Shown piece after piece: positions 44,013-53,282 of a stretch of 64,000 nt of DNA. Position numbers and translations under genes: made by a program. The notes under the pieces are model-generated. The model saw nothing but the letters and a program-made list of their open reading frames with translations, made no database searches and was not told where the DNA came from. Every line of letters starts with the position of its first letter. Position 1 is the stretch's first letter. Origin of the DNA: JAIVGV01 sp031425275 (lineage in GTDB: Bacteria > Acidobacteriota > Blastocatellia > Pyrinomonadales > Pyrinomonadaceae); NCBI GenBank assembly GCA_031425275.1, contig JANPJA010000124.1:52050-116049 (forward strand), given 5' to 3'.

Positions 44013-45269
44013 TCACCGCTGGCCGAGGGCGTAAACGCTTGTTTGCGGGTTGTAGAGTTTCCAGTCGAACCAGTAGTCCTTGAGCGCGGGCAGTTTTTTC
44101 AGCTCGCGCCCGGCGAGCGCGCCCGCGGTGGCGCGGCCGGTGAAGTCCCAAGTCGTCTTCGTCTCGGCGTCGATCATCTGGAAGGGCGACGCGCCGGGCC
44201 GGGCGTAAAATTCCAGCGGGCGGCCGTCGATTGACGACTCGAAGACGCGCACCGATTTGCGGTCATCGCCGAGCGCGACGAGCAGGTGCGTGTCGCCCAG
44301 TCGATCCACGATCAACCCCTGCCGTTCGACGACCGCGAGCGGGTACGCCTTCGCCGCGCCGTTCGCTTTAACCCCGATCACCACGTCGCGCGGCGCGAGC
44401 GCGTCGCGCGCGTCGGCCGGCGTGACGACTGGCGCGAGCGCGGTCTTCGCCTCCCAGTCTTCGGAAAACTGTTTCCATTTGTCGTTCGTCGCGTCGGGCC
44501 GCAGCACGCGCCCCTCGGGGTGCTCGCGCCGCCAGACGCCGAAGGTCAGCTCCTCGTGATAGACATCGGCGAGCCGGCGGCCTTTGAGCGGGCCGTGCAG
44601 GGCTTCGCCCGACACCTGCTGCCACCACGAGCCGGTCTCCTCGTCCGCCATGATGAAGTTCTGGTTGTTGATGCCCGCCAAGTGAAACTTGAGCGCGCGC
44701 CCGTCGATTTCCCGCCCCCACACCAGACCGGTGTGACAGAGCGTTCAATAGGTCGCGGCGAGGGCCGCGCCTCCCACCGTGTCCTCGACGAGGTGATGAT
44801 AGGCGAGCTGCCGGACGGGGTAGGCGACCGCGTCGCCGTTCACCTCGACGGCCAGCACCATCTCGTCGTCTCTGACGAAATCGGCCTCGGCGGCGCGCGC
44901 GTGCGCGGACGCGGCGAGCGGGCGGAACATCCACTCGAAAGGTTGCTGGCGCGCGAACCACGCGAAGCCCGCGAGTGGGACGAGCAGCACGAGCATCGCC
45001 GCCCTCGCCCGCCAGCGTCCCCCGCGCCAGAGGTACGCGACGAGCGCAAGCCCGGCGAGGAGCGCGGCGACCGTGGCGAGCGGCGACCAGCGGCGCAGCG
45101 CGTAAGACACTTCGAGGCCGCGCGCGGTCTGCGCCTTGAACGGCTGGATCAGCCAGACGGGCACGAAGAGCCACGCGAAGCAGAGCAGGGTGACGGCGAC
45201 GAGCGCGAGCCACGCGAGGCGTCGTTGCCGCCGCCGCCGCGAATCGGGGCGGTGATTTATGTTTGTCAT
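44013..45269 (-). CDS. DUF3179 membrane protein with in-frame UGA, candidate selenoprotein
   Basis: From ATG 45269 to the stop at 44013 the frame is continuous except for TGA at 44745-44747 (codon 175). The first 174 residues hold an Arg-rich start, about four membrane helices (17-100), and the start of DUF3179 (MVLAVEVNGDAVAYPVRQLAYHHLVEDTVGG). After ATY, the UGA is followed by TLCHTGLVWGREIDGRAL and the rest of DUF3179, ending in SVYALGQR. The family usually has Y-C-x-L-C here, so the UGA replaces the first Cys, giving U-x-x-C. A SECIS-like hairpin follows at 44719-44735. With Sec inserted the protein has 418 residues. The alternatives are a nonsense mutation or a sequence error; a GTG at 44723 could restart the C-terminal part. 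Confidence 0.75.
44719..44735 (-). promoter_or_regulatory. SECIS-like hairpin after the UGA
   Basis: The mRNA reads CACACC-GGUCU-GGUGUG: a perfect 6-bp stem with a 5-base loop. It starts 9 bases after the UGA, and the loop lies 15 bases after it. The E. coli fdhF SECIS also carries GGUCU in its apical loop, with 18 bases to UGA. A bulged U like that in fdhF is not evident. Confidence 0.55.
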
Positions 45270-45332
45270 CGGGGGATTAGTTGTGATCGCCGGTCATAAC
45301 GGATGAGAGGGCCGCCCCTTTTCGTTGCCGCG

Positions 45333-46238
45333 TCAGCGCGCGGTCGTTGCCGCGTCGGCGCGCGCCGTCATGCGCTCGGCGAGGCGCAGGACTTCCTGCA
45401 CCTGCCGGTTCCAGTAAGCCCAGTTGTGATCGCCGGGGAGCTGGCGGTACTCGTGCGGGATGTTGCGCGCGACGAGCAAGTCGGCGAGCGCGCGGTTCGA
45501 CGGCAGGAGGCGCAAGCTGTCTTCCGTGCCGCAGTCGAGGTAGAGGAAGGGCAGCGCGCGCGCCCGCTCCGGCGGCATCTCGCCGAGCAGCTTGAAGAGG
45601 TCGTTGGCGTCTTTCGTCGCGCTCCCGGCCGGGCCGAAAGTCTGGACGATGGAATTTCTCAGATAGCCGGCGGGCAAGTCGGCATCGCTGCGGAAGGAGG
45701 CCGCCGCCACCGCGCCGCTCATCGACGCGGCGAGCGCGAACATCTCCGGGTACTTGACGCCGAACTTGAGCGCGCCGTAGCCGCCCATCGAGAGGCCGGC
45801 CACCGCCCGGCCCCCGCGCGACTCGCTCGTGCGGTATCGGCGCGCCACGTCGGGGATCAGTTCCTTGATGACGTAGGACTCGTACTTGTCGGCCGGCGCG
45901 CCCGCGCTGTCCGAGTACCAGCCGTTGTTGCCTTCGGGCGTGACGACGATCAGGCGGTACTTGGCGGCGTAGTCGGCGAGCCGCGTGCGCGCGAGCCAGT
46001 CCGTGTAGTGGCCGGTGAAGCCGTGGAGCAGGTAGAGGACGGGGTAGCGCGCGTCCTTGTTCGCGGGCAGCGTGTAGTCCGCCGGCAGCACGACGTTGTA
46101 AGGCAACGTCTTCCCCGCGAGCTTGCTCTCGAACTTGACCGTCTCCCAGCGCGCGGGCGCGGGCGTCTGCGCGCACGCGGCGACCGAGAAGAGGAGGACG
46201 AGGAGGGGCGAGAGCGTGCGCGTTTTAATGTTCGTCAT
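45333..46238 (-). CDS. Secreted esterase (EstA/esterase D family)
   Basis: The start chosen is ATG 46238, which gives a lipoprotein-like signal (LLVLLFSVAAC, lipobox VAAC) and 301 residues; no clear ribosome site is seen and earlier in-frame starts give a basic, His-rich extension. The alpha/beta-hydrolase body has YPVLYLLHGFTGHYTDW (oxyanion), VAGLSMGGYGALKFG (nucleophile elbow), DCGTEDSL (Asp) and PGDHNWAYW (His). This resembles tributyrin esterase and FrmB-type enzymes. It likely hydrolyses esters in the envelope. It is followed by the DUF3179 gene 63 bases on, same strand. Confidence 0.87.
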   Translation of the reverse strand: MTNIKTRTLSPLLVLLFSVAACAQTPAPARWETVKFESKLAGKTLPYNVVLPADYTLPANKDARYPVLYLLHGFTGHYTDWLARTRLADYAAKYRLIVVTPEGNNGWYSDSAGAPADKYESYVIKELIPDVARRYRTSESRGGRAVAGLSMGGYGALKFGVKYPEMFALAASMSGAVAAASFRSDADLPAGYLRNSIVQTFGPAGSATKDANDLFKLLGEMPPERARALPFLYLDCGTEDSLRLLPSNRALADLLVARNIPHEYRQLPGDHNWAYWNRQVQEVLRLAERMTARADAATTAR

Positions 46239-46299
46239 GCGGCGGCGGTGGTTGTTGGTGATCATCTGGTGGTGGTGGTGGGCACTTTTAAGTTTAACC

Positions 46300-47972
<1,673 letters not shown>

Positions 47973-47976
<4 letters not shown>

Positions 47977-48734
47977 GAATCAGCCTTCTCAAACAGCTCA
48001 AACTCTTCCATCCGGTAGATGTTCGCTATTCGCTTAATTTCTTCGCGCCCCTCAATCACAACAACTCTAGCTTCGCCAGCTTCGCGCCTTTGCTCGCTAG
48101 TGAGGCGGCCCGTTGTAATAAAAACTGCTTGATCAATCTGTCGGGCAAAACAGCCGGCGAGAAATTTAAACCACTCGATTGAGGTTGGAACTGTATCAGC
48201 AGCGTGGAATTTAACTTGCACACCAATAAACTGAGGATGGTCTGTAACCTTCCCGATCTGACTCCCGATAAAATCCAATCCACGCTCCTTACTCTTGTGA
48301 ACTCCTTGATGATACCAAGTGTAATGAGGGTAAATGTTTTTCAATAAATCAAGTATGTAGTTTTCAAACGCGGTGCCGCGCACAGAATTCGATGGAGCTG
48401 TTTCCGTTCGTTCAGTGACTAAATTAAAAACTTCTTCGACAGCGGTCGCATCGGCGTTAAGAAATTCCTTCCCGTTCGCTGTAATCCGCCACGTTCTGGG
48501 GCTTTCTTGAAAAACGTAACCGGCCTTAACGGCAACACGGTTTATGAAGTTGCGCAGGCTAGCTTCCCCTTGAGTAGAAAGCTTTTTGCCGTTCATGTGT
48601 TTCTCTACGGCAGAGTAGAGTTCCGGCATTCGAGCAGTGCCACCGTTAGCATTTATTGCATGTAAAGCAATGCGTATCTGATCTTCACCAGATAATCCGG
48701 CTTTCGCGCCAGTGATGAATTGCTCATCTTCCAT
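47973..48734 (-). CDS. Mrr-like restriction endonuclease, AT-rich
   Basis: The start chosen is ATG 48734 (MEDEQFITGAKAGL), giving 253 residues, preceded by CAGGAG. The composition is clearly AT-richer than its neighbours. An N-terminal winged-helix-like region (about 15-95) has GGTARMPELYSAVEKHM and RTWRITANGKEFL. The C-terminal catalytic domain has GTAFENYILDLLKNIYP, RGLDFIG, FIGVQVKFHA (the D...QxK form of the PD-(D/E)xK site), QAVFITTGRLTSEQRREA and ARVVVIEGREEI. These match Mrr-type type IV enzymes, which cut modified DNA. No methyltransferase is nearby. Its stop overlaps hutU; the start is 5 bases after the SDR stop. Confidence 0.82.
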
Positions 48735-48739
48735 GCGGA

Positions 48740-49531
48740 TCAAGATTGATTGCTTGTTCTGCGCTCCTGAATCTTCCGCACGACCTTCGTCACCCACGCG
48801 CGCGGGGCGAGGCCGACGAGGCGGGCCGTGAGGCGGTTGCGCAGGCCGGGGATGACGATGGTTTTTCCGGCGAAGAGGCCGCGGTAGCCTTCCGCCGCGA
48901 CGGCGCGCGCGGTCATCGCGCCGCGCTCGAAGAGTTTCGACTTCTCCATCCCGGCCGCCGCGACGAAGCCGGTCTCGGTCGGGCCGGGGCAGAGCGCGGA
49001 GACGCGGACGCCGGTGCCTTCGAGTTCGTTCGCTATCGCCTCGGAGAAGTGCAGCACGTAAGCCTTCGAGGCGTAATAGACGGCCATCAGCGGCCCCGGC
49101 TGGAAGGCCGCGGTCGAGGCGACGTTCATCACGTAGCCGACTTTTCGCTCGATCATCGCGGGCAGGAAGAGCTTCGTCAGATGCGTCAGCGCGACGATGT
49201 TGACTTGGAGCAACTCGAGCTCGCGCCGCGAGTCGGTCTCGGCGAAATGACCGTATGAGCCGAAGCCCGCGTTGTTGACGAGCACGTCGATGTGGACGCC
49301 GGCCGCCCGCAGCTCGTCGAAAATTTCCTGCGGGGCTTCCGGGCGCGAGAGGTCGCTGACGATGACGCGCGTCTCGACGTTATGCGCGCCGCTCAGTTCT
49401 TCGGCGAGGCACGCGAGCTTATCTTTGCCCCGAGCGACGAGCACGAGGCCGTGCCCATCCGCCGCGAACAGCCGCGCGATCTCTTCCCCGATGCCGCCGG
49501 AAGCTCCCGTGATGAGCGCGGTCAGTTGCAT
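48740..49531 (-). CDS. Short-chain dehydrogenase/reductase
   Basis: The protein has 263 residues. Classical SDR features: TGASGGIGEEIARLFA (NAD(P)-binding, residues 8-23), VIVSDLS, VLVNNAGFGSYG, the catalytic Ser in MNVASTAAF, and YYASKAYV (YxxxK). The C-terminal CPGPTETGF fits as well. It belongs to the DltE/YqjQ-like group of dehydrogenases of unknown substrate. The last residues (RRTSNQS) lie at the junction with the AT-rich nuclease gene and may have been altered by its arrival. It is the first gene of the SDR, nuclease, hutU row. Confidence 0.9.
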   Translation of the reverse strand: MQLTALITGASGGIGEEIARLFAADGHGLVLVARGKDKLACLAEELSGAHNVETRVIVSDLSRPEAPQEIFDELRAAGVHIDVLVNNAGFGSYGHFAETDSRRELELLQVNIVALTHLTKLFLPAMIERKVGYVMNVASTAAFQPGPLMAVYYASKAYVLHFSEAIANELEGTGVRVSALCPGPTETGFVAAAGMEKSKLFERGAMTARAVAAEGYRGLFAGKTIVIPGLRNRLTARLVGLAPRAWVTKVVRKIQERRTSNQS

Positions 49532-49533
49532 GA

Positions 49534-49745
49534 GAAGCTGTTAGCCGTTAGCTGTTAGCCGTTAGCCAATCGGCTGTCGGCCTCCGGCGTGGAAATGACG
49601 CGGGCGTTGAAATGACGCGCGGGCCGTCGGCCACGCACGCTTAAATGGTTTCAGGAAGACTGATGGCTAAGAGCTAACAGCTAACAGCTAACAGCTAACA
49701 GCTAACAGCTAACAGCTAACAGCTAACAGCTAACAGCTAACAGCT
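49534..49745. repeat. TTAGCTG/CTAACAG heptamer array, longest in window
   Basis: 49534-49566 carries GTTAGCC/GTTAGCT units. 49664-49745 carries an almost perfect run of about eleven GCTAACA units. The arms are complementary, but the right arm is far longer, as if expanded by slippage. Confidence 0.85.
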
Positions 49746-50040
49746 ACTTCCCCGTGAAGCGGCTGAACCAGCCGCCCTGTTCGCGCTCGGTCAGGAGTTC
49801 GATCTCGCCGGCGTCGAGCCAGACGCCGCCGCAGGTGTGGCAGCGGTCGATGACGACTTCGTCGTGGCGGACTTCCGCTAGCGCGCCGTGGCCGAGCGGG
49901 CACTGCCGCGCCTCGGGCTGCCCCGCGGCCGTCGCCTCTTCGGCCATCTTCCGGCGCAGCTTGTCGAGCGCCTCGCGATCCTGGCGGCGGACGTACTCCT
50001 CTTCGAGTCCCTTGCGTCGGGTGTCGAAACTGTCAGACAT
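49744..50040 (-). CDS. TFIIB-type zinc-ribbon protein
   Basis: The protein has 98 residues and starts at ATG 50040 behind GAGGAG. A charged helical N-terminus (KGLEEEYVRRQDREALDKLRRKMAEE) precedes a zinc ribbon with CPLGHGAL and IDRCHTCGGVWLDAGEIELL, the zf-TFIIB signature, where the first knuckle is C-P-L-G-H (one Cys replaced by His). The tail GGWFSRFTGK is aromatic. Such small proteins are common in bacteria and of unknown role, and may bind nucleic acid. The stop codon lies inside the end of the heptamer array. Confidence 0.85.
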   Translation of the reverse strand: MSDSFDTRRKGLEEEYVRRQDREALDKLRRKMAEEATAAGQPEARQCPLGHGALAEVRHDEVVIDRCHTCGGVWLDAGEIELLTEREQGGWFSRFTGK

Positions 50041-50217
50041 TGCTTGCTCTCCTCAAATCTTAGGTGCCGCGATGCGGCGGGCGTTGGGATGACACTCGTC
50101 GGGCAAGCCCGCCGCCGCGCGCGAGTGGAACGGATGAGCCATACTCTACAAAAAACGCGCCGCGCGCGCCACTGCCGCCCCGCGCCCGCCCCTTGATTCG
50201 ACGCGCGCGCGCGACAT

Positions 50218-50994
50218 ATGCTCTCCGGTCAGCGCGAAACTTTTTTTATGAACTCCGAGACGACACAGCCGTGTTGGGAAAGTGACGGGGAAGCGTCGCG
50301 CGCCCGCGCGCGAGTCGCGGGCGTCGGCCCACAAGGCTTCGCTCTCGCCTACTTCCTCGTCGCCTGTCTGGCTACGGCTTGCGTCGTCACCCCGCCCGAC
50401 GCGGCGAACTCTAACGATGCGGCGAACGTCAACGTCACGGCGACCGCTTCGCCGACGCCTTCGCCGAGCGCGACCCCGCCTCCGACGCCCGACCCCGACG
50501 CGACGCCCGCGCCCGCGCCCCCCGCGACGGCCCCCGCGCCCACGACGACCGCGGCCGACATCCCCTCCACGCTGCTCGTCCCTGTCGCCGGCATCCGCGC
50601 CGAAGACTTGCAGGACACCTACACACAGTCGCGCTCCGAGGGCCGCACGCACAACGCCATCGACATCATCGCCCCGCGAGGGACGCCCGTCCTCGCCGTC
50701 ACCGACGGCACCATCGTCAAATTCTTCCGCAGCGAACGGGGCGGCATCACCCTCTACCAGCGCGGCACGGACGGCAAGACCATCTATTACTACGCCCACC
50801 TCGACCGGTACGCCGACGGCATCAGTGAGAACCAGAATGTCCGCCGCGGCGACGTGCTCGGTTACGTCGGCGACACCGGCAACTCCACGCCCGGCAACTA
50901 CCACCTCCACTTCGCCGTCTGGATCACCGAAGACCCCAAACGCTACTGGGACGGCGCGAACCTCAACCCCTACCCGCTGCTCACGGGGAAGTGA
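50218..50994 (+). CDS. M23 (LytM-type) peptidase lipoprotein
   Basis: The protein has 258 residues from ATG 50218; ATG 50248 is an alternative and neither has a convincing ribosome site. A hydrophobic segment with lipobox-like ACLATAC (near residues 49-54) is followed by an Asn/Ala and then Thr/Pro-rich linker (about 60-115). The catalytic domain has RTHNAIDIIAPRGTPVLAVTDG (H-x3-D metal motif), YYYAHLDRYADG, RRGDVLGYVGDTGNS and HLHFAVW (H-x-H). The Zn site is complete, so it is a probable peptidoglycan endopeptidase of the envelope. The L,D-transpeptidase follows. Confidence 0.88.
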   Translation: MLSGQRETFFMNSETTQPCWESDGEASRARARVAGVGPQGFALAYFLVACLATACVVTPPDAANSNDAANVNVTATASPTPSPSATPPPTPDPDATPAPAPPATAPAPTTTAADIPSTLLVPVAGIRAEDLQDTYTQSRSEGRTHNAIDIIAPRGTPVLAVTDGTIVKFFRSERGGITLYQRGTDGKTIYYYAHLDRYADGISENQNVRRGDVLGYVGDTGNSTPGNYHLHFAVWITEDPKRYWDGANLNPYPLLTGK

Positions 50995-51443
50995 CGAGGC
51001 CGTCAGTCGTCAGTCGTCAGTTGTCCGTGGTCAGTGGTCAGTGGTCAGTGGTCAGTTGTCCGTGGTCAGTTGTCAGTTGTCAGTTGTCAGTTGTTTTGTG
51101 GCGCTCCGGCTTGAGCAATCATCCCGATGCTCGTCTCGTTAACCACGCACGGCGGACGACTGACCACGGACAACTGACCACGGAAACTGACCACGGACAA
51201 CTGACCACGGAAACTGACCACGGAAACTGACCACGGACAACTGACCGTTCCGTCGTTTCCTTTTCGCCTCTCGGCCGTCCGCTAACGGTGCGCGCGCGAG
51301 GAGGGAATCGTGCCGGAGTCAAGCAAACAAGCCGCATTTGACTTGTCGGAGAGGGCGGAACGCGCGTTGCTCTGAAAGCCGACTGACGCGCTAAGAGACG
51401 TGTGTCTCGGCGCGATGTTTTTGAAGAAGGGAATCGCCTGAGT
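50995..51443. repeat. Spacer with large GGTCAGT heptamer array
   Basis: About a dozen GTCAGTC/GTCAGTG/GTCAGTT units at 51001-51100 face about a dozen complementary units at 51151-51244. The many CACGGACAACTGACC repeats make this the largest class A array in the window. 51250-51443 is unique leader of the L,D-transpeptidase gene. Confidence 0.85.
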
Positions 51444-53015
51444 ATGAATAAAAGATCACTCGCGCGCGGCTGGGCCGCGCTCCCGCTCGCGCTCTTCATG
51501 GCCTCGTGCCAGACCGCGCCGGTCTCGACCGTTAACACGAACGCGCCGGCCTCGAACGTGAACGCGGCGAGTCCCGCGCCCACGGCCGCCGCGACGACGA
51601 ACGGCGCGGGCGAGCAGCCCGTGACGCTCGCGGCGCTCGACGCCCTGCTCGCCGAGGATAGTTTCGCGCAGGACTTGAAAGCGAAGGCCGGTCTGACGGA
51701 CGACCAGTTGGCGCAACTGCGTAAGGCGGCGGGTGACGAGCGCGGCTCTCTGCGCGAGTCGGAAACGGACGATTACGGCGGCACGACGACGGCGGCGAGC
51801 GAGCGCGCGACGCAGAAGATCAACGCCGTGCTCGGCGACGAGAAGGCGCGGCAAGTGATGTCGTTCGCGCGCGAGCGTCTGGCCGGCGAAGCGGGCGGCG
51901 CAGGCGTGACGGCCACGGCCGACCGGCCGAACGCGCTCCCGACAGACACGCGCATCGTCGTCAACGCGCCGGCCTACCGGATGGACTTGTTCGAGAACGG
52001 CCAGCTCGTGAAGACCTACAAGGTCGGCATCGGCTACCCGGAGTTCCCGCTGCCCGCCGGGATGCGCAAGGCCGACACGATCATCTACAACCCGACGTGG
52101 ACGCCGCCCGACGAGCCGTGGGTCGAGGCCCCGGGGAGCAAGGTCAAGGTCGGCGAGAAGGTGGAGGCGGGAAGCCCCTTGAACCCGCTGGGGCCGATCA
52201 AGATTCCCATCGGGCTGCCGTCCCTGATCCACGGCGGCAAGTCGCCGGCCCGCCTCGGCACGTTCGCCTCGCACGGCTGCGTCGGACTGACGAACCCGCA
52301 GGTGCAGGAGTTCGCGCGCGAGCTGGCGCGGCTCTCCGGCACGGAGTTGAAGGACGAGGACGTTGCCGCCTACGGGAAGAACAAGAAGGAGACGAAGAAC
52401 GTCAAACTCTCGCGCCCCGTCACCGTCGAGCTGCGCTACGAGACCATCGTCGCGACCGCCGACGGCAAGCTCCACGTCTATCGCGACGTTTATGACCGCG
52501 GGACGAACACGGAGGACAATCTGCGCCGCGTGTTGCAGGCCCACGGCGTCGCGTTCGACTCGCTGAGCGAGACCGAGCGCGCGCAGGCCCTCGACGCCGT
52601 CCGCCAGATGGCGCGCGACGCGACGGGCAAGGCCGCCGAAGGTGACGGCGTGGATAATTCCAACGTGGTCTCCAAACCCAACGCGAACGCGGCCGGCGCG
52701 AAGGGCGCGAACGCCAACAACGGGAACGCCAACAACGCGAACAGCAGGAACGCGAACGCGGCCGACGCCAAGAACGCCAACACGAACGCGAAGAGCGCGA
52801 ACGCCAACGCGAACGCCAAGAACACGAATACGGCGAGCGAGCGCGTGACGCGCACGGTCAAAGGGCAGAAGGAGATCACCATCAACATCGCCGCGCTCGC
52901 GGGCAAGGGCTACCCCGTCCCCGTCAACTCGAACCCGCCGGAGCCGGGCCAGAAGGGCGGCGGCGCGAAACAGAAAGAGCCGTCTGCGGGCGCGCCGAAA
53001 AAGCGTAACGGCTAA
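51444..53015 (+). CDS. L,D-transpeptidase (YkuD) lipoprotein with Asn-Ala repeat tail
   Basis: The start chosen is ATG 51444 after GAAGGGA, giving 523 residues. The lipoprotein signal ends in LFMASC. Next comes an Asn/Ala/Thr linker, then a helical region (LAALDALLAEDSFAQDLK). The YkuD domain (about 175-300) reads VVNAPAYRMDLFENGQLVKTY, GPIKIPIGLPSLIHG and the active site FASHGCVGLTN (nucleophilic Cys). The last 130 residues include a long run of N-A-N and N-A-K repeats, similar to the BON lipoprotein. The enzyme makes 3-3 peptidoglycan cross-links or tethers proteins. It follows the M23 peptidase on the same strand. Confidence 0.88.
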   Translation: MNKRSLARGWAALPLALFMASCQTAPVSTVNTNAPASNVNAASPAPTAAATTNGAGEQPVTLAALDALLAEDSFAQDLKAKAGLTDDQLAQLRKAAGDERGSLRESETDDYGGTTTAASERATQKINAVLGDEKARQVMSFARERLAGEAGGAGVTATADRPNALPTDTRIVVNAPAYRMDLFENGQLVKTYKVGIGYPEFPLPAGMRKADTIIYNPTWTPPDEPWVEAPGSKVKVGEKVEAGSPLNPLGPIKIPIGLPSLIHGGKSPARLGTFASHGCVGLTNPQVQEFARELARLSGTELKDEDVAAYGKNKKETKNVKLSRPVTVELRYETIVATADGKLHVYRDVYDRGTNTEDNLRRVLQAHGVAFDSLSETERAQALDAVRQMARDATGKAAEGDGVDNSNVVSKPNANAAGAKGANANNGNANNANSRNANAADAKNANTNAKSANANANAKNTNTASERVTRTVKGQKEITINIAALAGKGYPVPVNSNPPEPGQKGGGAKQKEPSAGAPKKRNG

Positions 53016-53103
53016 AGTTCGACCGGTGGGTTAACACCCGCTGCGCGCGGTGACGGCGGGCCTCACCTTCCGATTCTTCGAGAAATAAGTCGGGGAAGAA
53101 TTA

Positions 53104-53265
53104 ACCACAGAGGACACAGAGGAACACGGAGGGGAAGCCGGAAGTCGGGACGATGAGCGCGGAACGCGGAACGATGAAGGCGTGATCATTAAACTCGAAT
53201 GATCACGCCTTCATCGTTCCGCGTTCCGACTTTTCTTCTCTGTGTTCCTCTGTGTCCTCTGTGGT
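53104..53265. repeat. Nested 24+31-bp palindrome between convergent genes
   Basis: The outer arms ACCACAGAGGACACAGAGG... (53104-53127) and 53242-53265 are exact complements over 24 bases. The inner arms at 53160-53190 and 53198-53228 are exact over 31 bases, with loop AAACTCG. The inner arms contain GGAACGCGGAACGATGAAGG, the GAACGAT class. The gene-side ends carry a T-rich stretch (ACTTTTCTTC), so it may also end transcription of hutH and the L,D-transpeptidase. Confidence 0.85.
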
Positions 53266-53282
53266 GAAAAGATTTTGAAAAG

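Noticed and set aside
44013..44744. Frameshift explanation for the DUF3179 gene
   Set aside because: Both parts are in the same frame with no missing or extra base; only one codon is affected.
44745..45269. Calling the first 174 codons as a complete separate gene
   Set aside because: The DUF3179 sequence continues in the same frame after the UGA at the expected residue, so a split gene call hides the likely read-through.
51001..51244. Plasmid-type iteron origin
   Set aside because: The units are heptamers arranged as inverted arms like the other arrays, and there is no replication protein gene nearby.
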